Assembly (NCBI GenBank): GCA_944323205.1
Contig: CALURO010000003.1
Location: 1 to 64,000 of the forward strand
Source of the DNA: an uncultured Mucispirillum sp.
GTDB taxonomy: Bacteria; Chrysiogenota; Deferribacteres; Deferribacterales; Mucispirillaceae
DNA: 64,000 bases
Direction: 5' to 3'
Position numbers and translations under genes: made by a program
In this document: positions 1 through 8,678 of the stretch, piece by piece
Layout: the number at the start of each line of letters is the position of its first letter
Numbering within the stretch: the first letter of the stretch is position 1
The notes under the pieces: generated by a model
Seen by the model: only the letters and a program-made list of their open reading frames with translations
Database searches by the model: none
What the model was told of the DNA's origin: nothing

Positions 1-227
1 TGTCAAGAACTTTTTTAAATATTTTTTAAAATTATTTTTAAAGCTCTTTAACATAAGTTACTTATAGTATCAAGGGAGTGTATATATATCAAAAGAAATT
101 TAAGTTGTCAACAAAAAATTTTTATTTTTTTAAAAAAATTTTTAAAGTGCTTATATTCTATCATACTTATTGATTTTTATTATATTATATTATATAATTT
201 TTCAATAAAATTAATTTACGGTGTTAA
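1..227. other. AT-rich non-coding leader, left edge of window
   Basis: I see no open frame, RNA gene or clear repeat here. The stretch is extremely A+T rich with long T and A runs and ends with a weak ribosome-binding region (acggtg) before the first gene. It probably carries the promoter of the downstream glycosyltransferase, but no single -35/-10 pair stands out. Confidence 0.5.
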
Positions 228-1202
228 ATGATTAGTGTTATAGTTCCATTACATAACTTAGGCAGCAAAGGTGATTATTGTTTAAAAAGATGTCTAGATA
301 GTCTTCTTGCTCAAACATATACTGATTTTGAAGTGCTGCTTATGGAAAATGGCTCTAGCGATGATACTGTTAGTGTCGCACAGGATTATTGCAATAAGGA
401 TAAAAGATTTAAATTACATAGATTAGATACTATTGGTGTTTCTAATGCAAGAAATAAAGGAATAGAATTAGCACAAGGAGAATATATTGCTTTTATTGAT
501 GGCGATGATTTTATCACAGATAATTATTTTAAAATAGCTGTAGAATATTTTAACCTTGATGCATCCATTTCTTTTGTTCAATTCTCGTTTATTCAATATA
601 ATCTAAAAAATGGTAAAACGAAACCGATGGTAGTTTATAATACATCTGATATAATCTCTTTAAATGACACTCATTATTTCTCAATGGCAGTAAATGTCTC
701 ACACAAAGTTATCAAATCCAATATAATAAAAAATAATAATATAAGGTTTGACAACAATCTCCAAAATTATGAAGACTTTTTATTTGGAAATGAAGTTTTC
801 TTTAATTCTGACAAAGCTGCTTATTCAGGTGATGCAACATATTTTTATGTTCAGTTCAGACAGGGACAGTCAACTAAAAATAATTTAGATAAAATGTGTT
901 ATTCTGCTATGGAATTTAATGCCAAATTAGAAAATTTTTACAAAAAATACAATGCCTATGATAAATATAAAGGCTTTATTGAGCAAAATTTTGTTTCTCT
1001 CTTTCTAGGTTCTCAATTTGCTATGACATGGATTCGTAAACTAGATGCAAAAAATACTATTAATATTTTAAAGACAAATAAAGATAAAATATTAAATTTT
1101 AATATAGAAACTTCCTCCATATTATACTGGCAGAAAGTATGGTTCAAAAGATTTCAAACTGCTGTTAAAATGGGGGGGGGATTGGCGGTTATTTGTTCAT
1201 AA
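228..1202 (+). CDS. Family 2 glycosyltransferase with phase-variable C-terminus
   Basis: This 324-residue protein has a GT-A glycosyltransferase family 2 fold. It opens with SVIVPLHN, has the first nucleotide-sugar acidic motif near NGSSDDT (residues 41-47), and the metal-binding DGDD motif at 91-94. It should transfer a sugar from a nucleotide donor onto a cytoplasmic or inner-membrane glycan acceptor. Nine G at 1172-1180 fall at about residue 315, so tract length decides the tail. Nine G gives a short end (LAVICS). Ten G reads on to a stop at 1252-1254 in present numbering, adding a basic hydrophobic tail (YLFIKLMRIYRN...). Eight or eleven G gives a third tail (DWRLFVHKIDAYIS). The ten-G tail looks most like a native one, so the present form may be slightly truncated. 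Acceptor and sugar are unknown. Confidence 0.85.
   Translation: MISVIVPLHNLGSKGDYCLKRCLDSLLAQTYTDFEVLLMENGSSDDTVSVAQDYCNKDKRFKLHRLDTIGVSNARNKGIELAQGEYIAFIDGDDFITDNYFKIAVEYFNLDASISFVQFSFIQYNLKNGKTKPMVVYNTSDIISLNDTHYFSMAVNVSHKVIKSNIIKNNNIRFDNNLQNYEDFLFGNEVFFNSDKAAYSGDATYFYVQFRQGQSTKNNLDKMCYSAMEFNAKLENFYKKYNAYDKYKGFIEQNFVSLFLGSQFAMTWIRKLDAKNTINILKTNKDKILNFNIETSSILYWQKVWFKRFQTAVKMGGGLAVICS
1172..1180 (+). repeat. G9 homopolymer tract, C-terminal slippage site
   Basis: Nine consecutive G lie at the 3' end of the glycosyltransferase gene. The genome is otherwise very poor in G runs. Such tracts slip during replication and act as contingency switches in Campylobacter and Helicobacter. Here a change of one base exchanges the last residues of the protein instead of destroying it. 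Confidence 0.8.
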
Positions 1203-1280
1203 AATTGATGCGTATATATCGTAATTTATTCATTCAGCCATTTAAAATAAAGTGATATAAATAGTAATTGGAGTTATATC

Positions 1281-2291
1281 ATGAGAATTTTAGTATATAA
1301 TCAACACAGGGCATTAGGTGATGGAGTTTTTTTTACAGGATATTATAAAGCATTAAAAGAAAAATATAATGATATTGAAATTGATATATACTGCACACCT
1401 ATGCATGCTAATGCATTAAAAAATAATCCTTATATTTCTAATATTTATTATTTTAAAAATTATTATAAACCATGGAAAACTGTTCGTCAGGAAAAAATTA
1501 TATATAATGTTTTTATTCAAAAGTATTGGGGGGGGGCTTTAAAGAAAGCTGCTAAAAATAATTATGATTATATACTTGATATAGATAGTCATTATAATAA
1601 GCCAAATCTTAAAATGCTTGAATACTTAAAAAACAATACTTCGGCTAAACTTATCGCAAAAAAAAATCCAAAATCTGCTAAATTAAAAAATAAAAATCTT
1701 TTTGATGAATTTACCTCTGGTTATCCTTTTGAAGCACTAGGCATTAATGAAATACCTGTGCCAGAGCTGTATGTAAGTGATGAATATAATAAAAAAGCAG
1801 CTGACTATTTTAATAACTATAAAAAAGATGGTACTTATAATATTATTATCAATGGGGAAGGCTCAGGATTAAAATCATTGCCAGCTGATGAGATAATAAA
1901 TATTACAAACGCTATCCTTAGCCAATATAATAATATTAATATATTTTTTATGGGCTATAATGGTGCTGGTGTTATTGAAAAATATACTAATATAATTAAT
2001 TCTACCGATAAAAACCGAGTTTTCCTCACATATAAAACTAATGTGGAAGATTCTTTTGCACTAGTTAATAATGCTGATTTAGTTATTTCTGTTGATACAG
2101 CTATTATTCACATTGCAACAGCATTAAATACAAAATTTATTGAAATATGTGGGTATTCTACAAAAAATTATACCCCTGTCATACCAATTAATGCAGCTGA
2201 TAAAAATTTATATAGAATATCATACAAAAATAAACTAGACAATAAAGTAAATATTGATGATATTTTAGCTAAATTTACAGAGCTGATATAG
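1281..2291 (+). CDS. Family 9 (heptosyltransferase-like) glycosyltransferase, phase-variable
   Basis: A 336-residue protein of glycosyltransferase family 9, the ADP-heptose:LPS heptosyltransferase family. The N-terminus MRILVYNQHRALGDGVFFTG matches the usual GDxxxxTP-type loop. The C-terminal donor-binding region carries SVDTAIIHIATALNT (about 270-284) followed by a Gly-Tyr-Ser loop. Start ATG is preceded by GGAG at good spacing. It lies 78 bp after the family 2 enzyme and probably belongs to the same transcript. A G9 tract at 1528-1536 (about residue 83) is in frame, so the gene reads ON; gain or loss of one G would truncate it early. The sugar need not be heptose. It ends exactly where the convergent gene ends. 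Confidence 0.85.
   Translation: MRILVYNQHRALGDGVFFTGYYKALKEKYNDIEIDIYCTPMHANALKNNPYISNIYYFKNYYKPWKTVRQEKIIYNVFIQKYWGGALKKAAKNNYDYILDIDSHYNKPNLKMLEYLKNNTSAKLIAKKNPKSAKLKNKNLFDEFTSGYPFEALGINEIPVPELYVSDEYNKKAADYFNNYKKDGTYNIIINGEGSGLKSLPADEIINITNAILSQYNNINIFFMGYNGAGVIEKYTNIINSTDKNRVFLTYKTNVEDSFALVNNADLVISVDTAIIHIATALNTKFIEICGYSTKNYTPVIPINAADKNLYRISYKNKLDNKVNIDDILAKFTELI
1528..1536 (+). repeat. G9 homopolymer tract inside GT9 gene (ON)
   Basis: Nine G encode Trp-Gly-Gly context (KYWGGALKK) about one quarter into the gene. The downstream frame is intact and shows the family's C-terminal donor-binding motif, so nine G is the in-frame length. Confidence 0.8.
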
Positions 2292-3866
2292 TTACATATG
2301 TTTTTTATGATTTTTTTTAGTCAGCCACCAAGATTTTATATTGTCTTCCAACTTGTTATTACTATATTTGTATGCATAGTTTGATATAGTTTTACCTGCA
2401 AGCTCTCTTTCTGATATTTTAAAAGAAACTTTACCTTTTAAATGTGCTAAATACCTTAAAAGTATACCGCCATCAATATATGAACTATAACCACTTCTAA
2501 TAGCTGAATAATCTATTTTGGTTAAAATCTGCTGTATTTCTTTATTAATAATAAAAGATGAAGATAAAGCTAAAATATTTTTTTCTTTAGAATAGGGGAT
2601 ATTTGCATAATTTTTTATAATATTATATGGTATATCATTATTTTTTCTTACATTATTAATCATATTATTAAATTTAATACCATGAAAAAAGTCTAGTGGT
2701 AAACACATTCCTACATACTTATGTTTATTAAAAAAGTTAAAAATATTTTTTTGATAGTGTTTGTTACCAATTGTAGATAAAAATAGATACTCTAAAAAAA
2801 TAAAATTGATTTCTTTTGATAAAAATTCTCTCCATACTAATCCTGCATGGACATAATAATCATGACTATCATCTGCTGTAATAACATCAAATACATCTTT
2901 TATATTGTTAGTATTAATATATTCTATACCATTTATAAAATTATATTTATTTTTAAGCTGTTCTAATATTTCTTTGCTTTTTTCATTATAACTTACTATG
3001 TACTTAATTTTATTATTTATTTCTATTTCATTATAAATATGATTATCTAATATATATGTATTGCTTAAACAAAAATCTAAATAATCAAAAGGAAATTCTT
3101 TACATAAGTTCTTATAAATTTCATTAACATCAAAAGATGTATTATCTTCTATATATGATAAAAGGTAGCTATTATTTATTCCATGATTATAGCCATATTT
3201 TTTGCTGTATATTAATTTTCTTCGTTTTAAAACAGGACACCCATTTTTTATTAAGGATAATAAATCATAGCTGTAACTTCCATCTATAATTTCATCCATA
3301 TATGAGCCTGCTTTATATCCATAACTGAGTAGATAGTTTGTTAATTTTAATTCTACATAATTAACAGCATTCTGATATGATTTTATTTTTTTCATATTCA
3401 TAAAGAATTGTATAAATTCATTACTTTTAATAACATTTGTCTTAAATAAATAAAAATATGATTGTATATGATATGGTATCTGACCATCAGCCTTAATACT
3501 TGTAATACCCCAGAAATCATAATCCTTTTTATTCATTGTATCAAACATATCCTTGAATGGATAAATCGGTGCAAAAAAAGAATTATTACATATTATAAGT
3601 TCTTTGTCTAATAATGCTTCCTGATATAGAAATAATATACCTTCTTTATATGCTGTCACATCATAACCAGTATTTTCCCTATATAATACTTTATTAAAAT
3701 ATTTATCTAAAATTTGTCTGCTATCTGTATTTAAAAAACCATTAACTACACATAAAAAATATGAACCATGATTATGAAATTCTTGAAATAATGTTTCATA
3801 CCAGTTATCTAAAACACCATCTTTTTGATAAATTACATATAAAATAATACGTTCTGTAGTTTGCAT
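2292..3866 (-). CDS. RgpF-like (rhamnan synthesis F) polysaccharide protein
   Basis: A 524-residue protein of the RgpF family (PF05045), found in rhamnose-containing cell-surface polysaccharide loci. Visible family traits are VLYRENTGYDVTAYKEG near residues 60-76 and IICNNSFFAPIYPF near 91-104. A second block with HAGLVWREFL and MCLPLDFFHG follows in the C-terminal half. No signal peptide is seen. The ATG is preceded by AAGGGA and lies 2 bp after the upstream glycosyltransferase stop, so the genes are co-transcribed. It is one of three RgpF-like genes here and much longer than the other two (about 305-320 residues). The stop codon abuts the stop of the convergent GT9 gene with no room for a terminator. 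Confidence 0.8.
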   Translation of the reverse strand: MQTTERIILYVIYQKDGVLDNWYETLFQEFHNHGSYFLCVVNGFLNTDSRQILDKYFNKVLYRENTGYDVTAYKEGILFLYQEALLDKELIICNNSFFAPIYPFKDMFDTMNKKDYDFWGITSIKADGQIPYHIQSYFYLFKTNVIKSNEFIQFFMNMKKIKSYQNAVNYVELKLTNYLLSYGYKAGSYMDEIIDGSYSYDLLSLIKNGCPVLKRRKLIYSKKYGYNHGINNSYLLSYIEDNTSFDVNEIYKNLCKEFPFDYLDFCLSNTYILDNHIYNEIEINNKIKYIVSYNEKSKEILEQLKNKYNFINGIEYINTNNIKDVFDVITADDSHDYYVHAGLVWREFLSKEINFIFLEYLFLSTIGNKHYQKNIFNFFNKHKYVGMCLPLDFFHGIKFNNMINNVRKNNDIPYNIIKNYANIPYSKEKNILALSSSFIINKEIQQILTKIDYSAIRSGYSSYIDGGILLRYLAHLKGKVSFKISERELAGKTISNYAYKYSNNKLEDNIKSWWLTKKNHKKHM

Positions 3867-3868
3867 AT

Positions 3869-4939
3869 TTATTTTTTCCCTTCTATCTTCCAGCTTAATG
3901 CTCTAAAAAATCTTTTCTGCCATTCATAAAAATATTTTTTATCTTTTGCAAGATATGGGATAAGCTCTTGTATGGAATGAAACATTTTATAACCTTGAAA
4001 AGGTGTGTATATATTTGATAATGCACAAGCATATCTATAATTTACAGCTAATACTTTCAGCCATTTCTCATGATTAAAAAAATTGTTTTTTTTGTTATGC
4101 TCAATTAGTTTTATAAACCATGCCTGTATGTTCTTTTGCTCATTTTTATTAAAAGTATCAAGCCTGCATGCAAGTTTAACATGAAGCTCTACTTCTTCTT
4201 TTGATACTTCTGGCATAAATCGTTTTAATGTTTCTTTTAATACTTTTTGTTTTTCTACTACTTTTTCTTTTACAAGTATTCTAGATGTGTTTGACCTATG
4301 TCTTCTATATTCTATTAAAATATTATCTAAACAAACCCATTTTGCACCATGAGACAATGTTTTTTCAAAAAAATCCATATCTGCACTAACTCTATAAGTT
4401 ACATTATAACATTCAGGTATATTTTCAGTAATAGATTTCCTATACATTATTGTAGGATTTGAAATAATACCACCCCATACAGCTTCACAATTTACTTCTT
4501 CATAATCAGATTTTACAACTGCATCTCTTTCATCTTTAGTTAAAGGAGTTAAAGTTTTACTATCTATATGCTTTACTCTTCCAGATACACCTGCTGTTTC
4601 TTTATTTATTTCTAGGTATTTATAACATACCTCTATTCTATTTTGTAACGATAAATCATCATGGTCTGCCTGCACAATATATTCACCAGATGATAGTTTA
4701 ATACCCTTATTAGTTGTATATGCTAATCCTTGATTTTTTTTATTTTCATAAATTTTTATACGACTATCTTTTTCTGCAATTTTCTTTACTATCTCAATAG
4801 TATTATCTTGTGAGCAGTCATTTATTACTATAATTTCTATATTTTTATATGTTTGGTTTTGCAAAGATTTTAAGGTATATTCTATATATTTTGCTGAATT
4901 ATATGCTGGCAATATAACAGATACTAATTTTTCTTCCAT
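3869..4939 (-). CDS. Family 2 glycosyltransferase
   Basis: A 356-residue GT-A glycosyltransferase. SVILPAYNSAKYIEYTLKSL starts the Rossmann-like nucleotide-binding part, VINDCSQDNT supplies the UDP-sugar acidic site, and DHDD (residues 92-95) is the DxD metal-binding motif. WGGIISNPTIMYRKS and the aromatic C-terminal half are typical of enzymes extending O-antigen or capsule repeats. The start has GAGGTC just upstream. It sits 9 bp downstream of the phase-OFF RgpF-like gene and 2 bp upstream of the long RgpF-like gene, so all are likely one operon. Translation of this gene may therefore feel the frame state of the upstream neighbour through coupling, which is inference. Confidence 0.85.
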   Translation of the reverse strand: MEEKLVSVILPAYNSAKYIEYTLKSLQNQTYKNIEIIVINDCSQDNTIEIVKKIAEKDSRIKIYENKKNQGLAYTTNKGIKLSSGEYIVQADHDDLSLQNRIEVCYKYLEINKETAGVSGRVKHIDSKTLTPLTKDERDAVVKSDYEEVNCEAVWGGIISNPTIMYRKSITENIPECYNVTYRVSADMDFFEKTLSHGAKWVCLDNILIEYRRHRSNTSRILVKEKVVEKQKVLKETLKRFMPEVSKEEVELHVKLACRLDTFNKNEQKNIQAWFIKLIEHNKKNNFFNHEKWLKVLAVNYRYACALSNIYTPFQGYKMFHSIQELIPYLAKDKKYFYEWQKRFFRALSWKIEGKK

Positions 4940-4948
4940 ATGACCTCA

Positions 4949-5910
4949 TTATTTAATCGTTTGAAATCCTGATTGTTTATAAGTATTTTTAATAATATTA
5001 ATACCAAAAATTTTTACTACCTTTTTATATGGCTTTAAATTAATAGTAAATAATTTTTTTCTAATATACTTAATATTTTCGTATACTGTTATAATACAGT
5101 ATTGTATTGAATAAAAATAACTTATATTAATATTATTAGCAGTTAAATATCTATCTATTAATTCGCTATTATATACTGTATGTTTTTGTATAAAGTTTTT
5201 ATATTTATATAACATTTCATATTTTTGACTATATTTTTTATTTATAAATTTTGATTTTTTTATAAAAGGGGAGCCAGCATTTACAACACTTTTCCACTCT
5301 TTAAATGGGTCATAAAGGTTTCTCACTACTTTTTTTATTACAATCTTATTATCTAGTAACAACCTTGACAACCTTTTTTCTCCATTTAAAACAACATCTT
5401 CTTTTCTTTCATATCGTTTATAATCTTTAAAAAACTGTTTAAAAAAATTCTGTGCAAAAACATACTTTTTTAAAACAATAAAATAACTTTGTAAAAAATT
5501 TTCTATAATATATTGAGTTTGATTTTTACCAACAGAACATTCTTCTGTTATTCCACATACATCCCACTCTTTATCATCTTCTATTTTATTAAAAAAATCT
5601 TTCATAGAATAAAGTGGTCCAAATACACTGTCATTTGCTAAGATTAGCTCATCATATTCTGATATTTTATCCCAGCCTATAATATTTATTAATTCCTGCC
5701 ATGAGCCAAAGTCATATTTCTTATGGTTAAAGCCGTATACCCCCCCCCATTTACATAAGGTAATATTTTTCCTTTTTCTTCATCACTTATTTCATTATCT
5801 GCCATATAATATACATCTGATACAGATGATAATTCTTTTAAGTAATATACTACATAATCATGAATAATATTATTCTTATCATAACCTGCAAAAAGACATA
5901 TTCTTTTCAT
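4949..5910 (-). pseudogene. RgpF-like gene, phase-OFF through a G9 tract
   Basis: Two fragments form one gene. The first (5910 down to 5689) reads MKRICLFAGYDKNNIIHDYV and enters a run of nine G, after which the frame ends at a stop. The correct frame resumes at once as YGFNHKKYDFGSWQEL, then DELILANDSVFGPL, and continues to 4949. The paralogue at 12252-13169 aligns along the whole length. Adding one G (ten in total), or removing two, restores a 320-residue protein without internal stops; the corrected length is 963 nt. The ATG follows directly on the TAA of the meaB-like gene. I read this as a reversible OFF state, not decay, because the rest of the frame is clean. A sequencing error in the homopolymer is the main alternative. 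Confidence 0.85.
5740..5748 (-). repeat. G9 homopolymer tract (C on plus strand), OFF state
   Basis: Nine C on the plus strand are nine G in the coding direction of the RgpF-like gene. Before the tract the frame is PYVN; after it the paralogue-matching frame (YGFNHKKYDF) is displaced by one base. Ten or seven G would join the halves. Confidence 0.85.
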
Positions 5911-6819
5911 TTATCTATTTCCCCATAATTTTTCTACTGCAGAATATGGGTCAAAGCCGCCTTGCAGCAGTTTTCTGATTTCTTCTTCTTTAAATATTTC
6001 TTTTACTATTTTTTCTCTGACTACACCATAAGCCACATGAAGCTGCCTGTCTTCCATTCTTTTTGGCTTAATATTTTTATCAAAAAATTCTGCATGTTTT
6101 GTAACTGCATTTATAACTTCATCTATACCTTCATCTCTTGCAGCAACTGTTTTTAATACTTCCACATTCCAGCCTGTTCTTTGATGCACCATTTCAAGCA
6201 TCATTTCTAAATCTTTAACAGTTCTTTCAACACCTTCTCTGTCTGCCTTATTAACTATAAAAATATCAGCTATCTCAAAAATACCTGCTTTAATTGCCTG
6301 TATATCATCACCAAGCCCAGGAACTGTTACAACAATACAAGTATCAGCAACCATTGCAATTTCTACTTCGTCCTGACCAACACCAACTGTTTCAATGATA
6401 ACAATATCTTTACCCATAGCATCCATTACAGCAACAATATCCATAGTAGATACAGAAAGCCCGCCAAGGTGCCCCCTTGTGCCTACACTGCGAATAAAAA
6501 CACCTTCATCAGTTGCATGGTCTGCCATTCTTATTCTATCCCCTAAAATAGCACCGCCAGAAAAAGGACTTGTAGGGTCAATAGCTACAACACCTACTGT
6601 TTTGCCCATACTTCTGTATTTTGCAATAAGTTTATCTGTCATGGTAGATTTACCAGCACCCGGCGCACCTGTTATGCCTATTATATGAGCATGGCCAGTA
6701 TGTTTCCATACTTCTTTCATATATTCTTCATAACCTTCTGCCCTATCATCAACAAGTCTCATAAGTCTGGCTGATGCACGCACATCTCCACTAAAAACTT
6801 TATTGCAAAATTCGTTCAT
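5911..6819 (-). CDS. meaB: MeaB/ArgK-type G-protein chaperone of methylmalonyl-CoA mutase
   Basis: A 302-residue P-loop GTPase of the MeaB/ArgK family, which protects and reloads the B12 cofactor of methylmalonyl-CoA mutase. Motifs are the Walker A GAPGAGKST (51-59), the MeaB-specific IDPTSPFSGGAILGDRIRM (80-98), the switch-like ETVGVGQDEVE (143-153) and the guanine-specificity NKAD (190-193). Length is usual for the family. The cobalamin-binding mutase subunit lies 68 bp upstream on the same strand, as expected for a functional pair. The catalytic large mutase subunit is not in the window. A glycan gene starts exactly at its stop codon, so a metabolic unit and a surface unit share one transcript direction. 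Confidence 0.93.
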   Translation of the reverse strand: MNEFCNKVFSGDVRASARLMRLVDDRAEGYEEYMKEVWKHTGHAHIIGITGAPGAGKSTMTDKLIAKYRSMGKTVGVVAIDPTSPFSGGAILGDRIRMADHATDEGVFIRSVGTRGHLGGLSVSTMDIVAVMDAMGKDIVIIETVGVGQDEVEIAMVADTCIVVTVPGLGDDIQAIKAGIFEIADIFIVNKADREGVERTVKDLEMMLEMVHQRTGWNVEVLKTVAARDEGIDEVINAVTKHAEFFDKNIKPKRMEDRQLHVAYGVVREKIVKEIFKEEEIRKLLQGGFDPYSAVEKLWGNR

Positions 6820-6887
6820 AACTCCACCTATAAAAAAATGGGAGCAGTTTTATTTGCCCCCTAGTAAACTAAAAATATATTTTCTTG

Positions 6888-7292
6888 TTATGCTCTGCTT
6901 TTTGGTGTAACATTTTCTTCTAAAAATTTAACTGTATCTTCTGTTGGTGTGCCTGGTGTAAAAATATGAGCAACACCAGCTTTTAAAAGACCTGGAATAT
7001 CCGTTTCTGGAATGACACCACCACCAAATACTACAATATCTGATGCATTTTTTTCTTTTAAAAGTTCAATAATTCTAGGAAATACTGTATTATGAGCACC
7101 AGAAAGGATAGATAAGCCGATAGCATCAACATCTTCCTGAATAGCTGTTGCGACAATTGCTTCAGGTGTCTGACGAAGACCTGTGTAAATAACTTCATAG
7201 CCAGCATCTCTTAATGAGCGGGCAACAACCTTTGCACCTCTATCATGGCCGTCAAGACCCGGTTTTGCGATTAATACTCTTATTTTAGACAT
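6888..7292 (-). CDS. Methylmalonyl-CoA mutase cobalamin-binding subunit
   Basis: A 134-residue stand-alone B12-binding domain. The DxHxxG cobalamin signature is D14, H16, G19 in [14 protein letters not shown], where the His replaces dimethylbenzimidazole as lower axial ligand. ILSGAHN and [10 protein letters not shown] are the other conserved loops. I chose the ATG at 7292 because GGAGG lies 8 bp upstream; an in-frame extension upstream to 7349 has no family similarity and no ribosome-binding site. With a separate large subunit elsewhere it would form the two-subunit mutase interconverting succinyl-CoA and methylmalonyl-CoA. MeaB follows directly, which supports the assignment. Confidence 0.9.
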   Translation of the reverse strand: MSKIRVLIAKPGLDGHDRGAKVVARSLRDAGYEVIYTGLRQTPEAIVATAIQEDVDAIGLSILSGAHNTVFPRIIELLKEKNASDIVVFGGGVIPETDIPGLLKAGVAHIFTPGTPTEDTVKFLEENVTPKSRA

Positions 7293-7375
7293 TGCATTGA
7301 CCTCCGGAAAAAGAAATTCCTTAATAAATATAGAATGAAGTAATATCACTAAATTGTCAATAGTTTATTAGTATC

Positions 7376-7590
7376 TGGTGGTACCCCATTTTTTTACAAC
7401 ATTTTATGTCACCTTGATGCGAAGTGCTAGCGGAGCCGAAGAGTCTATAATTTTTACTAACTAGAACATTATAAGATTCTTCGCCTACTATCGCAGGCTC
7501 TGAATGACAGTTACCTGAGATTATTTCTATTCTTACATATATTATCAAATAATTATAGCATTTTTTAATAAAAAAAATGGGGTACCACCA
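7376..7590. mobile_element. 215-bp MITE-like element with 20-bp TIRs and 13-bp target duplication
   Basis: The ends are perfect inverted repeats: TGGTGGTACCCCATTTTTTT at 7376-7395 and its complement at 7571-7590. Both sides carry the same 13 bp, GTTTATTAGTATC (7363-7375 and 7591-7603). The right copy includes part of the stop codon region of the neighbouring glycosyltransferase and is also found after its paralogue near 8668, so the left copy is the new one. Inside are two oppositely facing imperfect copies of a TGTCA-to-GAAGAnTCT type repeat, seen as GTCACCTTGA with GCCGAAGAGTCT, and AAGATTCTTCGCC with CTCTGAATGACA. It encodes no transposase, so movement would need enzymes in trans. A related but degenerate copy is at 27549-27805. 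Confidence 0.8.
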
Positions 7591-7601
7591 GTTTATTAGT
7601 A

Positions 7602-8639
7602 TCATATCTTTTTAAGTAAATTTTTTATTTGATTAATTATTCTTTTGATTTCCCTGTTTATTTTGAATATCATTATATTCGGCTCAATATATAGATATTT
7701 ATTAATTTTATACATCTCTATATCTTTTATCATTTTATCTCTGGCTTCCTCACTATCTATAAAATATATATAATTAAATAAATTAAGAGTATATCCTATA
7801 TTTTTGATACCTAATAACTTGTTAGAGAGTATTATTTGCATTTCTTTTCTATATTTTTCTTTAATATCTTTATCTTCTATATCTTTGTAAAAATTGTATG
7901 CACATGCATTTATTACATCTGCAATAGATTGATGTATTTTTTTTTCACAATTATACTTATTAGCTATATTTAATACTTCATTAAATGTTTCTATCATTTT
8001 ATAATTATTATTTTTATTCTTGGTAATTGAATTTAAATTTTCTCTATAAAAATATCCATAAAATCCTGTTTTATATATTACAGGTTTATTAACTATACAA
8101 AATTCAAACCAAAATGGTATATCATCATATTTTATATTTTCATTAAATTTTATTTTTTTTAATTGCATACTTTTGAATATTTTATTACATAAAATTGTCC
8201 CTTCATCTTTTATGATATTATTTTCATTTACATATATTACTTTACATGAACTTTTTTTATTCTTACTGCTATCTTGTTTTATTTTAAATGATACAATATC
8301 AATATTATTAGTAAACTTCTTTAATATAATATTATATAATTGTTTATCTAACAGATAATCATCGCTGTCTACAAATGTAATATATTCACCTGTGGCGTTA
8401 TCTATACCAGTTTGTTTTGCTCCACCTGCACCTTTATTTTCTATATGTTTTATATATATTATTCTATTATCTTTTTCTGCATACTCTTTACAGATAATAT
8501 CATCTTCTTCATAAGGTGATGCATCATTGACTATTATTATCTCAAGATTTTTATGTGTTTGGTTTATAATACTGTCTAAACATTCTCTTAAATAAGGATA
8601 TGTATTATACACTGGAACTATAACACTTAGTTTTGCCAT
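7602..8639 (-). CDS. Family 2 glycosyltransferase (mosaic paralogue A)
   Basis: A 345-residue GT-A enzyme with SVIVPVYNTYPYLRECLDSI, VNDASPYEEDD and the metal-binding DSDD at 91-94. Its first roughly 95 residues and its last roughly 20 (NREIKRIINQIKNLLKKI) are nearly identical to the next gene upstream (8679-9734), while the middle acceptor-recognition part is unrelated. That pattern points to domain exchange or gene conversion. The MITE-like element has landed at its 3' end, so its stop codon overlaps the target duplication. Start ATG follows AGGGAGAA. Substrate is unknown, and the variable centre suggests a different acceptor from its twin. Confidence 0.87.
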   Translation of the reverse strand: MAKLSVIVPVYNTYPYLRECLDSIINQTHKNLEIIIVNDASPYEEDDIICKEYAEKDNRIIYIKHIENKGAGGAKQTGIDNATGEYITFVDSDDYLLDKQLYNIILKKFTNNIDIVSFKIKQDSSKNKKSSCKVIYVNENNIIKDEGTILCNKIFKSMQLKKIKFNENIKYDDIPFWFEFCIVNKPVIYKTGFYGYFYRENLNSITKNKNNNYKMIETFNEVLNIANKYNCEKKIHQSIADVINACAYNFYKDIEDKDIKEKYRKEMQIILSNKLLGIKNIGYTLNLFNYIYFIDSEEARDKMIKDIEMYKINKYLYIEPNIMIFKINREIKRIINQIKNLLKKI

Positions 8640-8649
8640 ATTTCTCCCT

Positions 8650-8671
8650 AAACTGGGAATACCCCCAGTTT
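8650..8671 (-). terminator. Small hairpin between twin glycosyltransferase genes
   Basis: AAACTGGG and CCCAGTTT form a perfect 8-bp stem with a 6-base loop between the stop of the upstream twin and the start of the downstream twin. No U-tract follows in the direction of transcription, so it may be a weak terminator, an RNA-processing site, or a relic of an element like the neighbouring MITE. Confidence 0.35.
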
Positions 8672-8678
8672 ATTAGTA

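Noticed and set aside
5962..6688. Open frames on the plus strand across meaB
   Set aside because: They are antisense to a gene with complete GTPase motifs and consist of low-complexity Phe/Ile/Ser-rich sequence.
7357..7605. An 82-codon open frame on the minus strand across the MITE-like element
   Set aside because: It lies almost wholly inside the element and its terminal repeats, has no family similarity and no ribosome-binding site.
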